The notes under the pieces: model-generated
What the model was told of the DNA's origin: nothing
Seen by the model: only the letters and a program-made list of their open reading frames with translations
Databases searched by the model: none
In this document: piece after piece, positions 24,487-32,712 of the stretch
How the letters are laid out: each line of letters begins with the position of its first letter
How positions within the stretch are numbered: the first letter of the stretch is position 1
Position numbers and translations under genes: made by a program
Assembly: GCF_900142735.1 (NCBI RefSeq)
Contig: NZ_FRBY01000001.1
Span: 930,001-994,000, forward strand
Direction: 5' to 3'
Length of the DNA: 64,000 nt
Source: Flavobacterium saccharophilum
Lineage (GTDB): Bacteria; Bacteroidota; Bacteroidia; Flavobacteriales; Flavobacteriaceae

Positions 24487-25395
24487 TTAAACGTTTTTCA
24501 AATTGATAATTTCTTGCTCAGTCAAAAAGCGCCAGTTACCTCTTGGTAAATTCTTTTTGGTTAAACCTGCAAATGATACACGATCTATACGTAAAACATC
24601 ATATTCGAAGTTTTCGAAAATAGCGCGAACCACTTTTACATTCGATGAACGTAATTTAAGCCCAACTTCGCTCTTTGGTTCATTATCAATATAACTAACC
24701 TCTTCAACAAATACACGGTGTCCGTCAAGAACCAAACCTTTGCTGATTTTTTCTAAATCCTCAAATTTTAAGTTTTTGTCTAGAGAAACCTGATAAATTT
24801 TAGACGATTTCTGACTCGGTAAAGTAAATTTACGAATCATATCTGTATCGTTGGTGAATAACAACAAACCAGTCGTGTTTTTGTCCATTCTTCCAATCGG
24901 AGCAATCTTTGCTGTTGTAGAACCGCGAACAAGTTCCAGAACGTTACGATATTCCTGACCTTCGTCAAGTGCAGTTGTAAAGTTTTTAGGTTTGTTCAAT
25001 AAGATGTATTCTTTCTTTTCAGGAGTCAAAGTAACACCGTCAAAATTGACAACATCGTTTAATTTTACTAAATAACCCATTTCAGTAACCGGAACGCCAT
25101 TTACTTTAACGTTTCCAGACTGAATGTATATATCGGCATCACGACGTGAGCAAACACCTGAATTAGAGATGTACTTGTTCAAACGTATCTCGTCTGCTGC
25201 TTTCTGTCTTTTAGGAGCCTGATTCTGTTTTTTAATTTTTTCTGCTTTTTCTTCTTCAGCAGCTTTCACAGCCGGCTTCACTTTTTTTGGCCCTTGCGCA
25301 CGCTTCGCCATAGGAGGTTTTGGCTTGCTAGAGTTTGATTTCGAGCTGTTTGGTCTCGAACCGCCTCTTTTATTATTGCCTTCCTTATTGTTCAT
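24487..25395 (-). CDS. rluB: Pseudouridine synthase, RluB/RsuA family
   Basis: A 302-residue rRNA pseudouridine synthase. An unusual N-terminal extension of about 65 residues rich in Lys, Asn, Ser and Pro precedes the S4 RNA-binding domain (EIRLNKYISNSGVCSRRDADIYIQSG, about 65-125). The catalytic part follows with PIGRMDKNTTGLLLFTNDTD, in which the aspartate of GRMDKNTTG is the catalytic one, and ends with RIDRVSFAGLTKKNLPRG. The basic tail is common in Bacteroidetes homologues. A TATCTTTG -7 word (minus strand, 25415-25422) lies 20 bases upstream of the start. Confidence 0.88.
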   Translation of the reverse strand: MNNKEGNNKRGGSRPNSSKSNSSKPKPPMAKRAQGPKKVKPAVKAAEEEKAEKIKKQNQAPKRQKAADEIRLNKYISNSGVCSRRDADIYIQSGNVKVNGVPVTEMGYLVKLNDVVNFDGVTLTPEKKEYILLNKPKNFTTALDEGQEYRNVLELVRGSTTAKIAPIGRMDKNTTGLLLFTNDTDMIRKFTLPSQKSSKIYQVSLDKNLKFEDLEKISKGLVLDGHRVFVEEVSYIDNEPKSEVGLKLRSSNVKVVRAIFENFEYDVLRIDRVSFAGLTKKNLPRGNWRFLTEQEIINLKNV

Positions 25396-25414
25396 AAATT
25401 CTGTAATTTGTGCA

Positions 25415-25422
25415 AAGATAGT
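25415..25422 (-). promoter_or_regulatory. -7 element of the rluB-like gene
   Basis: TATCTTTG on the minus strand is a perfect TAnnTTTG match, placed 20 bases before the start codon. No TTTG is found at the ideal -33 distance. Confidence 0.45.
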
Positions 25423-25509
25423 TTATTCTTGCTAAATAATCTTAAGTTCATTGTTCTTAGATTAATAGCTATCGTTTTTTGGGGTTTCAGGAGCATCACA
25501 ATTGGCTTT

Positions 25510-25592
25510 TTTCAGGCATGGTTTCCTGCTTTCGGCTTTATCTCTCCATTTCATTACGAGGATATCGCCTCTATCAGGGCTAGTTTCAAACA
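25510..25592 (-). ncRNA. Candidate structured RNA element, copy 2
   Basis: Read on the minus strand this starts ACTAGCCCTGATAGAGGCGA and ends AAAGCAGGAAACCATGCC. It shares the conserved blocks of copy 1 at 21977-22062 (AGCCCTGAT, ATCC, AGAT, AGCAGGAAA) but has a different apical stem, ATCCTC with GAG-A-GAT. Change of the stem sequence with kept flanks is what a folded RNA would show. It lies in the 335-base gap between the UbiA-type and rluB-type genes, on the same strand as both. Confidence 0.45.
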
Positions 25593-25630
25593 ATTGGCTC
25601 CTTTTAAACATTTTGAATTACAATTATTTT

Positions 25631-25722
25631 ACAGAGATACACAAAGTTAACGCAGAGCTACGCAAAGCTTTTTTTAAAATTCTTGATGTACCTCTGTGAA
25701 ATTCTCCGTGAATCTCTGTGGA
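25631..25722. repeat. Inverted repeat ACAGAGAT/ATCTCTGT spacer
   Basis: ACAGAGAT (25631-25638) and ATCTCTGT (25712-25719) frame words such as CGCAGAGCTACGCAAAGC and CCTCTGTGAAATTCTCCGTG. This is a decayed palindrome of the dispersed type common in this window. The remaining part of the 25396-25730 gap holds only the -7 word and the RNA candidate. Confidence 0.55.
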
Positions 25723-25730
25723 ATAACCTA

Positions 25731-26687
25731 TTAGAACTTAGAAATTAAAGCTTTTCCGTGCCATAAAACACTAGGATTAATCAAAACAATGCAAAAAACG
25801 CCCGACACAATCAGGAATTTCAAAACATTATGAAGTAATAAATATTGTCCTTTCGAATTTGATCTCCATAAATAAAGAAGGAAAAATAGCAAAACACCAA
25901 AGCATACATAAAAGTAAATGTCCATATAACCAACATCATAAATGTTGATTAAAACATAGACAGGAAGTACAGTCAAAATGGTCAATGCAGTAATAATTTG
26001 TTTAGAGACCGTTTCATTATAAAGTATAGGAATCGTTCTGTAATCGTTGGCTAAATCACCCTTTAAGTTTTCCAGGTCCTTTATCATTTCGCGAATAAGC
26101 AATAATAAAAATAAGAAAACCGCATGTGCCGAAATCACCATAAAATGACTCATATGATCTTCAATTTCCTCAAACGAAATCTTGTTGTAGAAATACAGCA
26201 GAATCGCAAAAAAGGGAATAACAGCCAAAAACGCCGCCATCAAATTACCAACAAGCGGATATTTTTTTACTTTGTGCGAGTAAAACCAAATCAGGAAAAT
26301 ATAAGCCGAAAAGAATAAAAAGGCGCGCCAGGAAACAACGAATGCCATTAAAACAGCAACGAAATTCAAAGTAAAATAAACAGAAAGTTTTGTTTTCTGA
26401 CTTACCAAACGATCCAGCATTGATTTGTTTGGTCTGTTGATTAGATCTTTCTGACTGTCATAAAAATTATTGATAATATAACCCGAAGCAATGGTAATTG
26501 CAGAAGCAAAAACAATCAGAAATAAATTGAAATCAAGTAAAATGTCGAGTGCCCTTTTCTCCGGCGCCAATATAAAGATAGCAGATAAATATTGCGCTAA
26601 AACAATAATCGGAATGTTGTAACCTCTTACCACAGAGAACAAACTAATAATTTTCATGACTAAAAGTTTGTGCTGTCTGCTTAACAT
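25731..26687 (-). CDS. UbiA-family prenyltransferase (GGGP-type)
   Basis: An integral membrane prenyltransferase with about eight or nine hydrophobic helices. The two aspartate-rich motifs are NNFYDSQKDLINRPNKSM (near residue 80) and DLENLKGDLANDYRT (near residue 200), which bind the prenyl diphosphate via magnesium. Homologues beside mevalonate genes in Flavobacteriia are annotated as geranylgeranylglycerol-phosphate geranylgeranyltransferase, but the acceptor here is inferred only. I start at 26687 (MLSRQHKLLV); ATGs at 26768 and 26657 are in the same frame and cannot be excluded. It is followed 237 bases upstream by the mevalonate kinase gene on the same strand. Confidence 0.82.
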   Translation of the reverse strand: MLSRQHKLLVMKIISLFSVVRGYNIPIIVLAQYLSAIFILAPEKRALDILLDFNLFLIVFASAITIASGYIINNFYDSQKDLINRPNKSMLDRLVSQKTKLSVYFTLNFVAVLMAFVVSWRAFLFFSAYIFLIWFYSHKVKKYPLVGNLMAAFLAVIPFFAILLYFYNKISFEEIEDHMSHFMVISAHAVFLFLLLLIREMIKDLENLKGDLANDYRTIPILYNETVSKQIITALTILTVLPVYVLINIYDVGYMDIYFYVCFGVLLFFLLYLWRSNSKGQYLLLHNVLKFLIVSGVFCIVLINPSVLWHGKALISKF

Positions 26688-26924
26688 TTTAAAATTTAAG
26701 TTTGGGATTAGGACGTAATTTAAGACTTTTTGCTGAAGTTCTATTTTAGTTAAAGTTAATTTTAACAATTTGGAGACGATTACTAATTCGTTTCTAAATT
26801 ACCAAGCAATAAAATTATTGGTCCTAAAACAATTAAATCTATAAGAAGTAATCACGATAAAATGTTATTTAAATATCTTTTTACAATATTTAAAGAAACC
26901 TATTTCGCAATGAAACTTTGATTT

Positions 26925-27863
26925 TTAGAACTGATAAACTACTTCCAGTTTATAGTCTTTTAAAGAAGCTTTAGCACGTTCTAAGTCTTCGGTAAAACCA
27001 AGAATATAACCGCCACCGCCAGAACCACAAAGTTTTAAATAATAATCGTTTGTGTCAATTCCGTGTTGCCAGATTCCGTGAAATTGCTCCGGAATCATTG
27101 GTTTGAAGTTATTTAAAACAACTTTTGAAAGTTTCTTAGTATTGGTAAACAAAGATTTCATGTCGCCGTGTAAAAAATTCTCTACACAAGCATCAGTATG
27201 TTTTACGAATTGGTTTTTAAGCATCGCACGGAAACCTTTGTCTTTTAGGTTTTCCATGAAAATGTTTACCATTGGAGCCGTTTCGCCTACAATTCCTGAA
27301 TCTAATAAAAACACAGCACCTTTTCCGTCAAAACTTTGAGTCGGAATTCCAGTTGCTTCAATATTGTCTTTAGAATTGATTAAAATCGGAATGCTCAAAT
27401 AACTGTTTAAAGGATCTAAACCAGAACTTTTTCCGTGAAAAAAGCTCTCCATTTGAGAAAATATATTTTTTAGTTGTAATAGTTTTTCACGAGTTAAATT
27501 CTCTAAAACTGTTATTTTGTGAGTCGCATATTTATCGTAAATCGCAGCAACAAGAGCACCGCTGCTTCCAACGCCGTAACCTTGCGGAATACTAGAATCG
27601 AAATACATTCCGGTTTCAACATCATTTTTTAAAGCAGTCAAATCAAAAGCAACCAATTCTGGTTGTTCTGTCTGTAAAGTTTCAAGGTAAGATGCGAATC
27701 GTTTTAAACTTGCGTTAGATGCCAAAGCTTCTGCTGAAGGTTCTTCAGATTTCTTTAAAGCACCATTGTAAAAATTATAAGGAATAGAAAGTCCCTTAGA
27801 GTCACGAATGATTCCGTATTCTCCAAAGAGTAATATTTTTGAGTAAAATAATGGTCCTTTCAT
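26925..27863 (-). CDS. Mevalonate kinase (GHMP family)
   Basis: A 312-residue GHMP-type kinase that would phosphorylate mevalonate with ATP in the isoprenoid pathway. Seen: KILLFGEYGII near residue 10, the phosphate-binding loop QGYGVGSSGALVAAIYD near residue 110 (P/Q-x-G-x-G-S-S), and CGSGGGGYILGF near residue 285. It lies 49 bases after the diphosphomevalonate decarboxylase gene, in the same direction, which supports the mevalonate assignment over galactokinase or homoserine kinase. Bacteroidetes such as Flavobacterium use the mevalonate route, which is known for the group. Confidence 0.88.
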   Translation of the reverse strand: MKGPLFYSKILLFGEYGIIRDSKGLSIPYNFYNGALKKSEEPSAEALASNASLKRFASYLETLQTEQPELVAFDLTALKNDVETGMYFDSSIPQGYGVGSSGALVAAIYDKYATHKITVLENLTREKLLQLKNIFSQMESFFHGKSSGLDPLNSYLSIPILINSKDNIEATGIPTQSFDGKGAVFLLDSGIVGETAPMVNIFMENLKDKGFRAMLKNQFVKHTDACVENFLHGDMKSLFTNTKKLSKVVLNNFKPMIPEQFHGIWQHGIDTNDYYLKLCGSGGGGYILGFTEDLERAKASLKDYKLEVVYQF

Positions 27864-27912
27864 AATGTATTTTAAGTCTAAAAATCTAAATTTTAATTAA
27901 AGATACGGAAAA

Positions 27913-28995
27913 TTACAATGCAATTGATCCTTCTCCAATTTGATCGCAAATGTACTGACCATTCTGGCAAAATACAACTAATTCGTCCTTAATAAATTGT
28001 AATACTTTAGCGCTAACGTTTTCGGGATAAAGTACATGAACATTTGCACCGGCATCAAGCGTAAAACAAACCGGAATCTGGGTTTCGTTTCTGAATTTCC
28101 AAATCGCATTGATGATTTGCAAAGTATTTGGTTTCATCAAAATAAAATACGGCATCGAAGTCATCATCATCGCGTGTAAAGTCAACGCTTCGCTCTCAAC
28201 AACTTTAATAAAATCCTCTAAATTTCCATTTTCAAAAATGGTAATCAACTGATCTAAATTTTCATGTGCCTGCGCAAAACGTCTTTCAGCATAGGGATGA
28301 TTGTGCATTAAATCATGTCCAACCGTGCTCGAAACCTGTTTTTCGCCTTTATCCACTAATAAAATAGTATCCTGGTAATTCTTGAAATTTTCATGAATAG
28401 CGTATGGAAATTCAACCCCAAAGAAGTCTGAACTTCCTTCTATATTTGCCTGATTCCCCCAAACTACAACATTTCCTTTTACACTTCTACAAGCACTTCC
28501 AGAGCCTAAACGAGCCAAAAAAGAAGCTTTTTGATAGAAATAGTCTTCTGTCATTTCAGGGTTCAGCTTTTTTTCTAAACTCATAAAATTCATTGCCAAA
28601 GCCGCCATTCCAGATGCCGAAGAAGCAATTCCTGAACTATGAGGGAAAGTATTTTGAGTATCAATTGTAAAGTGATATTCCTTCAAAAACGGAAGATAAA
28701 TTTCAATTCGCTCTAAAAACTTCTGAATTTTTGGTTTGAAATCTTCTTTTGGTTTTCCTTCAAATAATAAATCAAAAGAGAAAGAATTTTGGTTCTCTCT
28801 TTTTTCAAATCCTAATTTGGTAATTGTTTTGCAATTATTTAAAGTAAAACTTACTGAAGGATTTGCCGGAATTTGATTGTCTTTTTTTCCCCAATATTTT
28901 ACTAGTGCAATATTGCTGGGAGCGCTCCACTCAAAATTTCCGTTTTCGATTGTTGAAGTATATTTATTTGGAATAAAATCAGCTGCTGTAAACAT
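27913..28995 (-). CDS. mvaD: Diphosphomevalonate decarboxylase
   Basis: A 360-residue GHMP-fold enzyme that makes isopentenyl diphosphate from diphosphomevalonate using ATP, releasing CO2. The signatures are SNIALVKYWGKKDNQIPANPSVSFTL near residue 28, HSSGIASSASGMAALA near residue 118 (phosphate loop) and LGSGSACRSVKGNVVVWG near residue 160. FTLDAGANVHVLY near residue 310 holds the conserved Asp-Ala-Gly-x-Asn core. Length normal. It is the first gene of the mvaD-mevalonate kinase unit, and a TATCTTTG -7 word lies 18 bases before the start. Confidence 0.95.
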   Translation of the reverse strand: MFTAADFIPNKYTSTIENGNFEWSAPSNIALVKYWGKKDNQIPANPSVSFTLNNCKTITKLGFEKRENQNSFSFDLLFEGKPKEDFKPKIQKFLERIEIYLPFLKEYHFTIDTQNTFPHSSGIASSASGMAALAMNFMSLEKKLNPEMTEDYFYQKASFLARLGSGSACRSVKGNVVVWGNQANIEGSSDFFGVEFPYAIHENFKNYQDTILLVDKGEKQVSSTVGHDLMHNHPYAERRFAQAHENLDQLITIFENGNLEDFIKVVESEALTLHAMMMTSMPYFILMKPNTLQIINAIWKFRNETQIPVCFTLDAGANVHVLYPENVSAKVLQFIKDELVVFCQNGQYICDQIGEGSIAL

Positions 28996-29012
28996 GAATT
29001 ATAAAATTTTGG

Positions 29013-29020
29013 CAAAGATA
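29013..29020 (-). promoter_or_regulatory. -7 element of the mvaD transcript
   Basis: TATCTTTG on the minus strand, a perfect TAnnTTTG match 18 bases before the mvaD start. The leader would be very short. No clear -33 TTTG. Confidence 0.45.
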
Positions 29021-29146
29021 GTTTTTAAATTTTTTCACCATATAAGTTATATAAGAAAATATAAAGCTGCTTTTCTAAATGAACTTGTAATACTTATATA
29101 GCGTACAATTTTTCTTTTGACTATTTTTGATTCAAAATTTAATAAA

Positions 29147-29623
29147 ATGAATAAATACATAAAAATTGCAATAGCCTTATTGGTTTGTTTAGCAGTAGGG
29201 TATTCTGCCAGTACAGTAACAAGGCCAAGTGTAGAAACGTGGTATCCAACTTTAATAAAGCCAATTTTTAATCCGCCAAATTGGATTTTCATGCCAATGT
29301 GGACATTACTTTATATTTTAATGGCAGTTGCTGCCGGATTAGTTTGGGATAAAATCAAAGAACAAAATGACGCCGTAAAAAAAGCACTTCTTTTCTTTAT
29401 TATTCAGTTAACCCTGAATGCGATTTGGTCTTATTTGTTCTTCGGATTAAAAAATCCGCTTTTGGCTTTAATCGAAATTGCACTTTTATGGCTGATGATT
29501 TATGAAACGTATTTGAAATTTATCAAAATCAATAAAACAGCGGGTTATTTACTAATTCCCTATATGGCTTGGGTTGCTTTTGCAGCGGTTTTGAATGCGA
29601 GTATTTGGTGGTTGAATAAATAG
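29147..29623 (+). CDS. tspO: TspO/MBR family protein
   Basis: A 158-residue five-helix membrane protein of the TspO/peripheral benzodiazepine receptor family, which binds porphyrins and related ligands. SVETWYPTLIKPIFNPPNWIFMPMWTLLYILMAVAAGLVW is the classic first loop, and LNAIWSYLFFGLKNP holds the conserved Trp-Ser-x-x-Phe-Phe-Gly. AVLNASIWWLNK ends the protein as in other members. The start at 29147 (MNKYIKIAIALL) begins directly at helix 1; an ATG at 29117 would lie on a TATTTTTG -7-like word (29122-29129). Single gene. Confidence 0.93.
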   Translation: MNKYIKIAIALLVCLAVGYSASTVTRPSVETWYPTLIKPIFNPPNWIFMPMWTLLYILMAVAAGLVWDKIKEQNDAVKKALLFFIIQLTLNAIWSYLFFGLKNPLLALIEIALLWLMIYETYLKFIKINKTAGYLLIPYMAWVAFAAVLNASIWWLNK

Positions 29624-29706
29624 TTTAGTTTCAGGTTTCAGGTTTTTAGGTTTACTTTGATAATTCGGCTGAGGCTCGTGTTAGAATTCTTTTGTAGATG
29701 AGATGT

Positions 29707-30453
29707 TTAGTTTTTGGGTTCCGTTTTCAACTTCTTAAACTCATCATTTTTAGCAGTCAAAAAATCCATTGTTGCCAGAATATTTGGATGCTCTAAAAGC
29801 ATTTTAGATTTTAGATCGGCATCACAAAATTGAAGAAATAGTTCTTTTTCTTCGGAAGTTAATTTTAGGTCTTTTATAAAAAAAGTTTCAGGAACTGTAG
29901 TCGCAATGAGTTTTTTGAAATCCATTTCAGGGATTTTCTTTTTAGGCTCTTCTTTGTCTTTTTTTAATAACCCAAAAAGCCCACCACCAATTGCTCCAAA
30001 ATTCATTCCGTTTGGTATTGAGCCATCGTAAACCGGAATAAAGCGTCTTAAATCTTTGGCCTGTTTTTCCATGTTTATTTCGGCAATCGCTTCTGCATCA
30101 TACTCAATTTTTGGGAATTTAATTTTGGTTATGACAACTTCATCCAGTTCTTCTGGTTTTAAGACCATATTAACGACCAGATTATTAATTTCAATGTTTT
30201 GGGAGGTTACTTTTAATCTTGAAAAGAAATAATCTTTAGAAAAGAAAATCAAACTGTCTTTGACATTTACCAAAATAGCAAATTCTCCTAACGCATTTGT
30301 AGTGGTACTTGTTTTGGCTGTTTTATTAATGACTTCGACACCTTTTAGGACATTGTTTTGCGAGACAACTTTTCCGTGAAGTAGTTTTTCTGTTTGGGAA
30401 ATAGAAAGCTGATAAGTGAAAAAAGAAATTGTGGTGAGTAGTTTTACTTTCAT
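29707..30453 (-). CDS. Carboxypeptidase-regulatory-like periplasmic protein, tandem copy 3
   Basis: A 248-residue secreted protein: signal peptide to about residue 19 (MKVKLLTTISFFTYQLSISQ), then a carboxypeptidase-D-regulatory-like beta sandwich (LLHGKVVSQNNVLKGVEVINK, TNALGEFAIL) and NMVLKPEELDEVVI, the linker that precedes plugs in TonB-linked receptors. The plug and barrel are absent. A variable middle follows, then a conserved C-terminal helix block (EKELFLQFCDADLKSKMLLEHPNILATMDFL). It starts one base after the stop of copy 2, so the three genes form a head-to-tail array read in one direction. Function unknown. Confidence 0.7.
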   Translation of the reverse strand: MKVKLLTTISFFTYQLSISQTEKLLHGKVVSQNNVLKGVEVINKTAKTSTTTNALGEFAILVNVKDSLIFFSKDYFFSRLKVTSQNIEINNLVVNMVLKPEELDEVVITKIKFPKIEYDAEAIAEINMEKQAKDLRRFIPVYDGSIPNGMNFGAIGGGLFGLLKKDKEEPKKKIPEMDFKKLIATTVPETFFIKDLKLTSEEKELFLQFCDADLKSKMLLEHPNILATMDFLTAKNDEFKKLKTEPKN

Positions 30454-31176
30454 TTAGTTATTACTTTTTGTTTTTAGTTTCTTAAAAGCATCATTTTTAG
30501 CGTATAAAAAATCCATTGTAGCCAGAACATTTGGATGCTCTAAAAGTGTCTTAGATTTTGGATCGGCGTCACAGAATTCAAGGAAAAGTTCTTTTTCTTC
30601 GGATTTTAAATTAAGTTCTTTTGTGAAAAAATCGGGAGAGACAGATATTGCAATGAGTTTTTTAAAATCAACTTCGGGCGTTTTAGGTTTGATTTCTTTT
30701 TCTTTTGCTAAGAGAGCGTATATTTTTTTTCCGATATGGATAAAATCAATTCCGTTTGTGATTGTTCCAAATCCTGTAGGTCTGCCAGAATTAAGTTTAA
30801 TTTCTTCAATTTCTTGAGATGTAAGCTGGATCGGTTTAAATTTTATATTTGAAACCACGACTTCCTCTAATTCTTCAGGTTTAAGAATCATATTTATTAC
30901 CAGATCGCTGGTTTCAATATTTTGAGAGGTCACTTTTAATCTTGAAGTAAAAAAATCTTTAGAGATAAAAAACAAACTGTCTTTTACGTTTGCTGAAATT
31001 AAAAATTCTCCCAAATCATTGGTAGTGGTACTTGTCTTTGCTGTTTTATTAATGACTTCAGCACCTTTAATTGCGTTGTTTTGAGAAACAACTTTTCCGT
31101 GAAGTAATTTTTCGGTTTGGGAAATAGAAAGCTGGTAAGTGAAAAAAGAAATTGTGGTGAGTAATTTTACTTTCAT
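30454..31176 (-). CDS. Carboxypeptidase-regulatory-like periplasmic protein, tandem copy 2
   Basis: A 240-residue paralogue of copies 1 and 3. The first 35 residues are nearly identical to copy 3, and the C-terminal block (EKELFLEFCDADPKSKTLLEHPNVLATMDFLYAKND) nearly identical to copy 1. The middle (about 115-170, IEEIKLNSGRPTGFGTITNG) differs from both. The stop codon directly abuts the start of copy 3 and the start directly abuts the stop of copy 1. Same architecture: signal peptide, regulatory-like domain, linker, unique middle, C-terminal block. Confidence 0.7.
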   Translation of the reverse strand: MKVKLLTTISFFTYQLSISQTEKLLHGKVVSQNNAIKGAEVINKTAKTSTTTNDLGEFLISANVKDSLFFISKDFFTSRLKVTSQNIETSDLVINMILKPEELEEVVVSNIKFKPIQLTSQEIEEIKLNSGRPTGFGTITNGIDFIHIGKKIYALLAKEKEIKPKTPEVDFKKLIAISVSPDFFTKELNLKSEEKELFLEFCDADPKSKTLLEHPNVLATMDFLYAKNDAFKKLKTKSNN

Positions 31177-31899
31177 CTAATTAATGTTTTTCGTTTCCAA
31201 TTTCTTAAATTCTTCATTTTTAGCATACAAAAAATCCATTGTTGCCAAAACATTAGGATGTTCTAAAAGTGTCTTAGATTTTGGATCAGCGTCGCAGAAT
31301 TCAATGAATAGTTCTTTTTCTTCGGGTTTTATTTTTAAATTTTTTAGAAAGAAATCAGGAGGACAAATAGCAATAATCAGTTTCTTAAGACGGTCGTCGG
31401 CAACTTCAATTGTTTTCTTCTGCTTACCTTTTAAAGGAAATGAAATTCGAAGCGCTTCTCTAATTGAATTATCACTAACTCCTGTATTCCAGAATAAATC
31501 TTTGGCTTTTTTACTGATTAATACATCTGCAACATCATCAGCGCTAATCTTAACTTTATCAAATTCGACCTGATTTATCACAACTTCATTCAATTCTTCA
31601 GGTTTCAGAATCATGTTAACGAGGAAATTGTTGCTATCAATATCTTTGGTGGTGATTTTTAATTTAGTAAAGAAATAATCTTTCGAATAGAAAATTAAAC
31701 TGTCCTGCACTTTTACTGAAATTGTGAATTCTCCTAAAGTGTTTGTTCTTGTACTTGTTTGGGCCGTTTTATTAATGACTTCAACATCTTTAAGAACTAG
31801 ATTTTGAGAAATAACTTTTCCGTGAAGTACTTTTTCGGTTTGAGAAATACTAAGCTGATACGTGAAAAAGGAAATTGTGGTAAGTAATTTTACTCTCAT
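31177..31899 (-). CDS. Carboxypeptidase-regulatory-like periplasmic protein, tandem copy 1
   Basis: The promoter-proximal copy of the array, 240 residues, starting MRVKLLTTISFFTYQLSISQ. The regulatory-like domain is the most diverged of the three (VISQNLVLKDVEVINKTAQ). The middle (VEFDKVKISADDVADVLISKK) is unique, and the C-terminal block matches the others. The 73-base gap to the MBL gene upstream shows no obvious promoter. As with its sisters, no enzyme motif is seen; a periplasmic binding or assembly role is a guess. Confidence 0.7.
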   Translation of the reverse strand: MRVKLLTTISFFTYQLSISQTEKVLHGKVISQNLVLKDVEVINKTAQTSTRTNTLGEFTISVKVQDSLIFYSKDYFFTKLKITTKDIDSNNFLVNMILKPEELNEVVINQVEFDKVKISADDVADVLISKKAKDLFWNTGVSDNSIREALRISFPLKGKQKKTIEVADDRLKKLIIAICPPDFFLKNLKIKPEEKELFIEFCDADPKSKTLLEHPNVLATMDFLYAKNEEFKKLETKNIN

Positions 31900-31972
31900 A
31901 TATGGTTAATTAGTTGAGAGTAAAATTATTAGAATAGTCTTAATGAAAACTTACCGAATATGTAAATTCTTG

Positions 31973-32650
31973 TTAATAATGTAATTTGAGTTTTTGAACA
32001 AATTTTTCGAATTCTCCATTGTTTTTTAAAACAGGTCCATGTCCAAAGCAAAGTATTTTTGGTTTTAAAGATGCTAATTTTAAAATGGATTTTCTATTGG
32101 TTTCTTTGTCAGCAGTAAATAAATTTGGTGGTTCGTGGAGGCCAACTTTGGTGGTAAGCAAATTTATATTTGTGAGAACGTCTCCAACAATCAGAACTCC
32201 ATCTGATTCCCTGAAAAAAGACAAATGACCACTAGAATGCCCTGGCGTTTCAATAACGGTAAATTCGCCAATTTGATCGCCTTCTTTTAAAATATCAGAA
32301 ACTTGGTGCCCTTTTCCTGCCCAGAATTTTTTTTGAAATTTAGATATAAAATGATTCGGATTTGGATATTCAAAAGTGACATTTCCGTTTTCAGCAGCTT
32401 GTTTTTCGAGTTCACTGCAGAAAAGAGGAATGTTGAGTGTTTCGCAAATAATTTTGCTGCTTCCCTGATGATCGGCATGCGCGTGAGTGAGTACATGTTT
32501 GGAGACGTCTTTGTGTTTTAAGGCTTTCAAAATTATATTTCCCGAACTCCTTATTCCGGCATCAATTAACATATCTTCAACTAGATAACAATTAATCCCG
32601 CTGCGTGGAAATAAAGGGATTTGGTAAACGTCTTTGGCAATATTCTTCAT
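31973..32650 (-). CDS. MBL-fold metallohydrolase
   Basis: A 225-residue cytosolic metallo-beta-lactamase-fold hydrolase. The metal motif THAHADHQGS (HxHxDH) is near residue 55, further ligands are the histidine in ETPGHSSGHLSFF near residue 136 and the aspartate in LIVGDVLTN near 155, and the last histidine in LCFGHGPVLKN near 205. All are intact. The sequence looks like the glyoxalase II-like or lactonase-like branch, not a true beta-lactamase; the substrate is unknown. It is the last gene of the minus-strand run starting at 35828. Confidence 0.88.
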   Translation of the reverse strand: MKNIAKDVYQIPLFPRSGINCYLVEDMLIDAGIRSSGNIILKALKHKDVSKHVLTHAHADHQGSSKIICETLNIPLFCSELEKQAAENGNVTFEYPNPNHFISKFQKKFWAGKGHQVSDILKEGDQIGEFTVIETPGHSSGHLSFFRESDGVLIVGDVLTNINLLTTKVGLHEPPNLFTADKETNRKSILKLASLKPKILCFGHGPVLKNNGEFEKFVQKLKLHY

Positions 32651-32712
32651 CTTTTTTCAAATTTTATTTTGACAAAGATTTGCATTCAGATTTTAAATCT
32701 ACTTGATAAATG

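Noticed and set aside
31184..31573. 129-codon open frame opposite the first tandem paralogue
   Set aside because: It is entirely antisense to a well-supported gene with signal peptide and conserved domain, and has no recognisable features of its own.
31973..32650. Metallo-beta-lactamase resistance gene
   Set aside because: It has the MBL fold but no signal peptide and looks like the general hydrolase branch.
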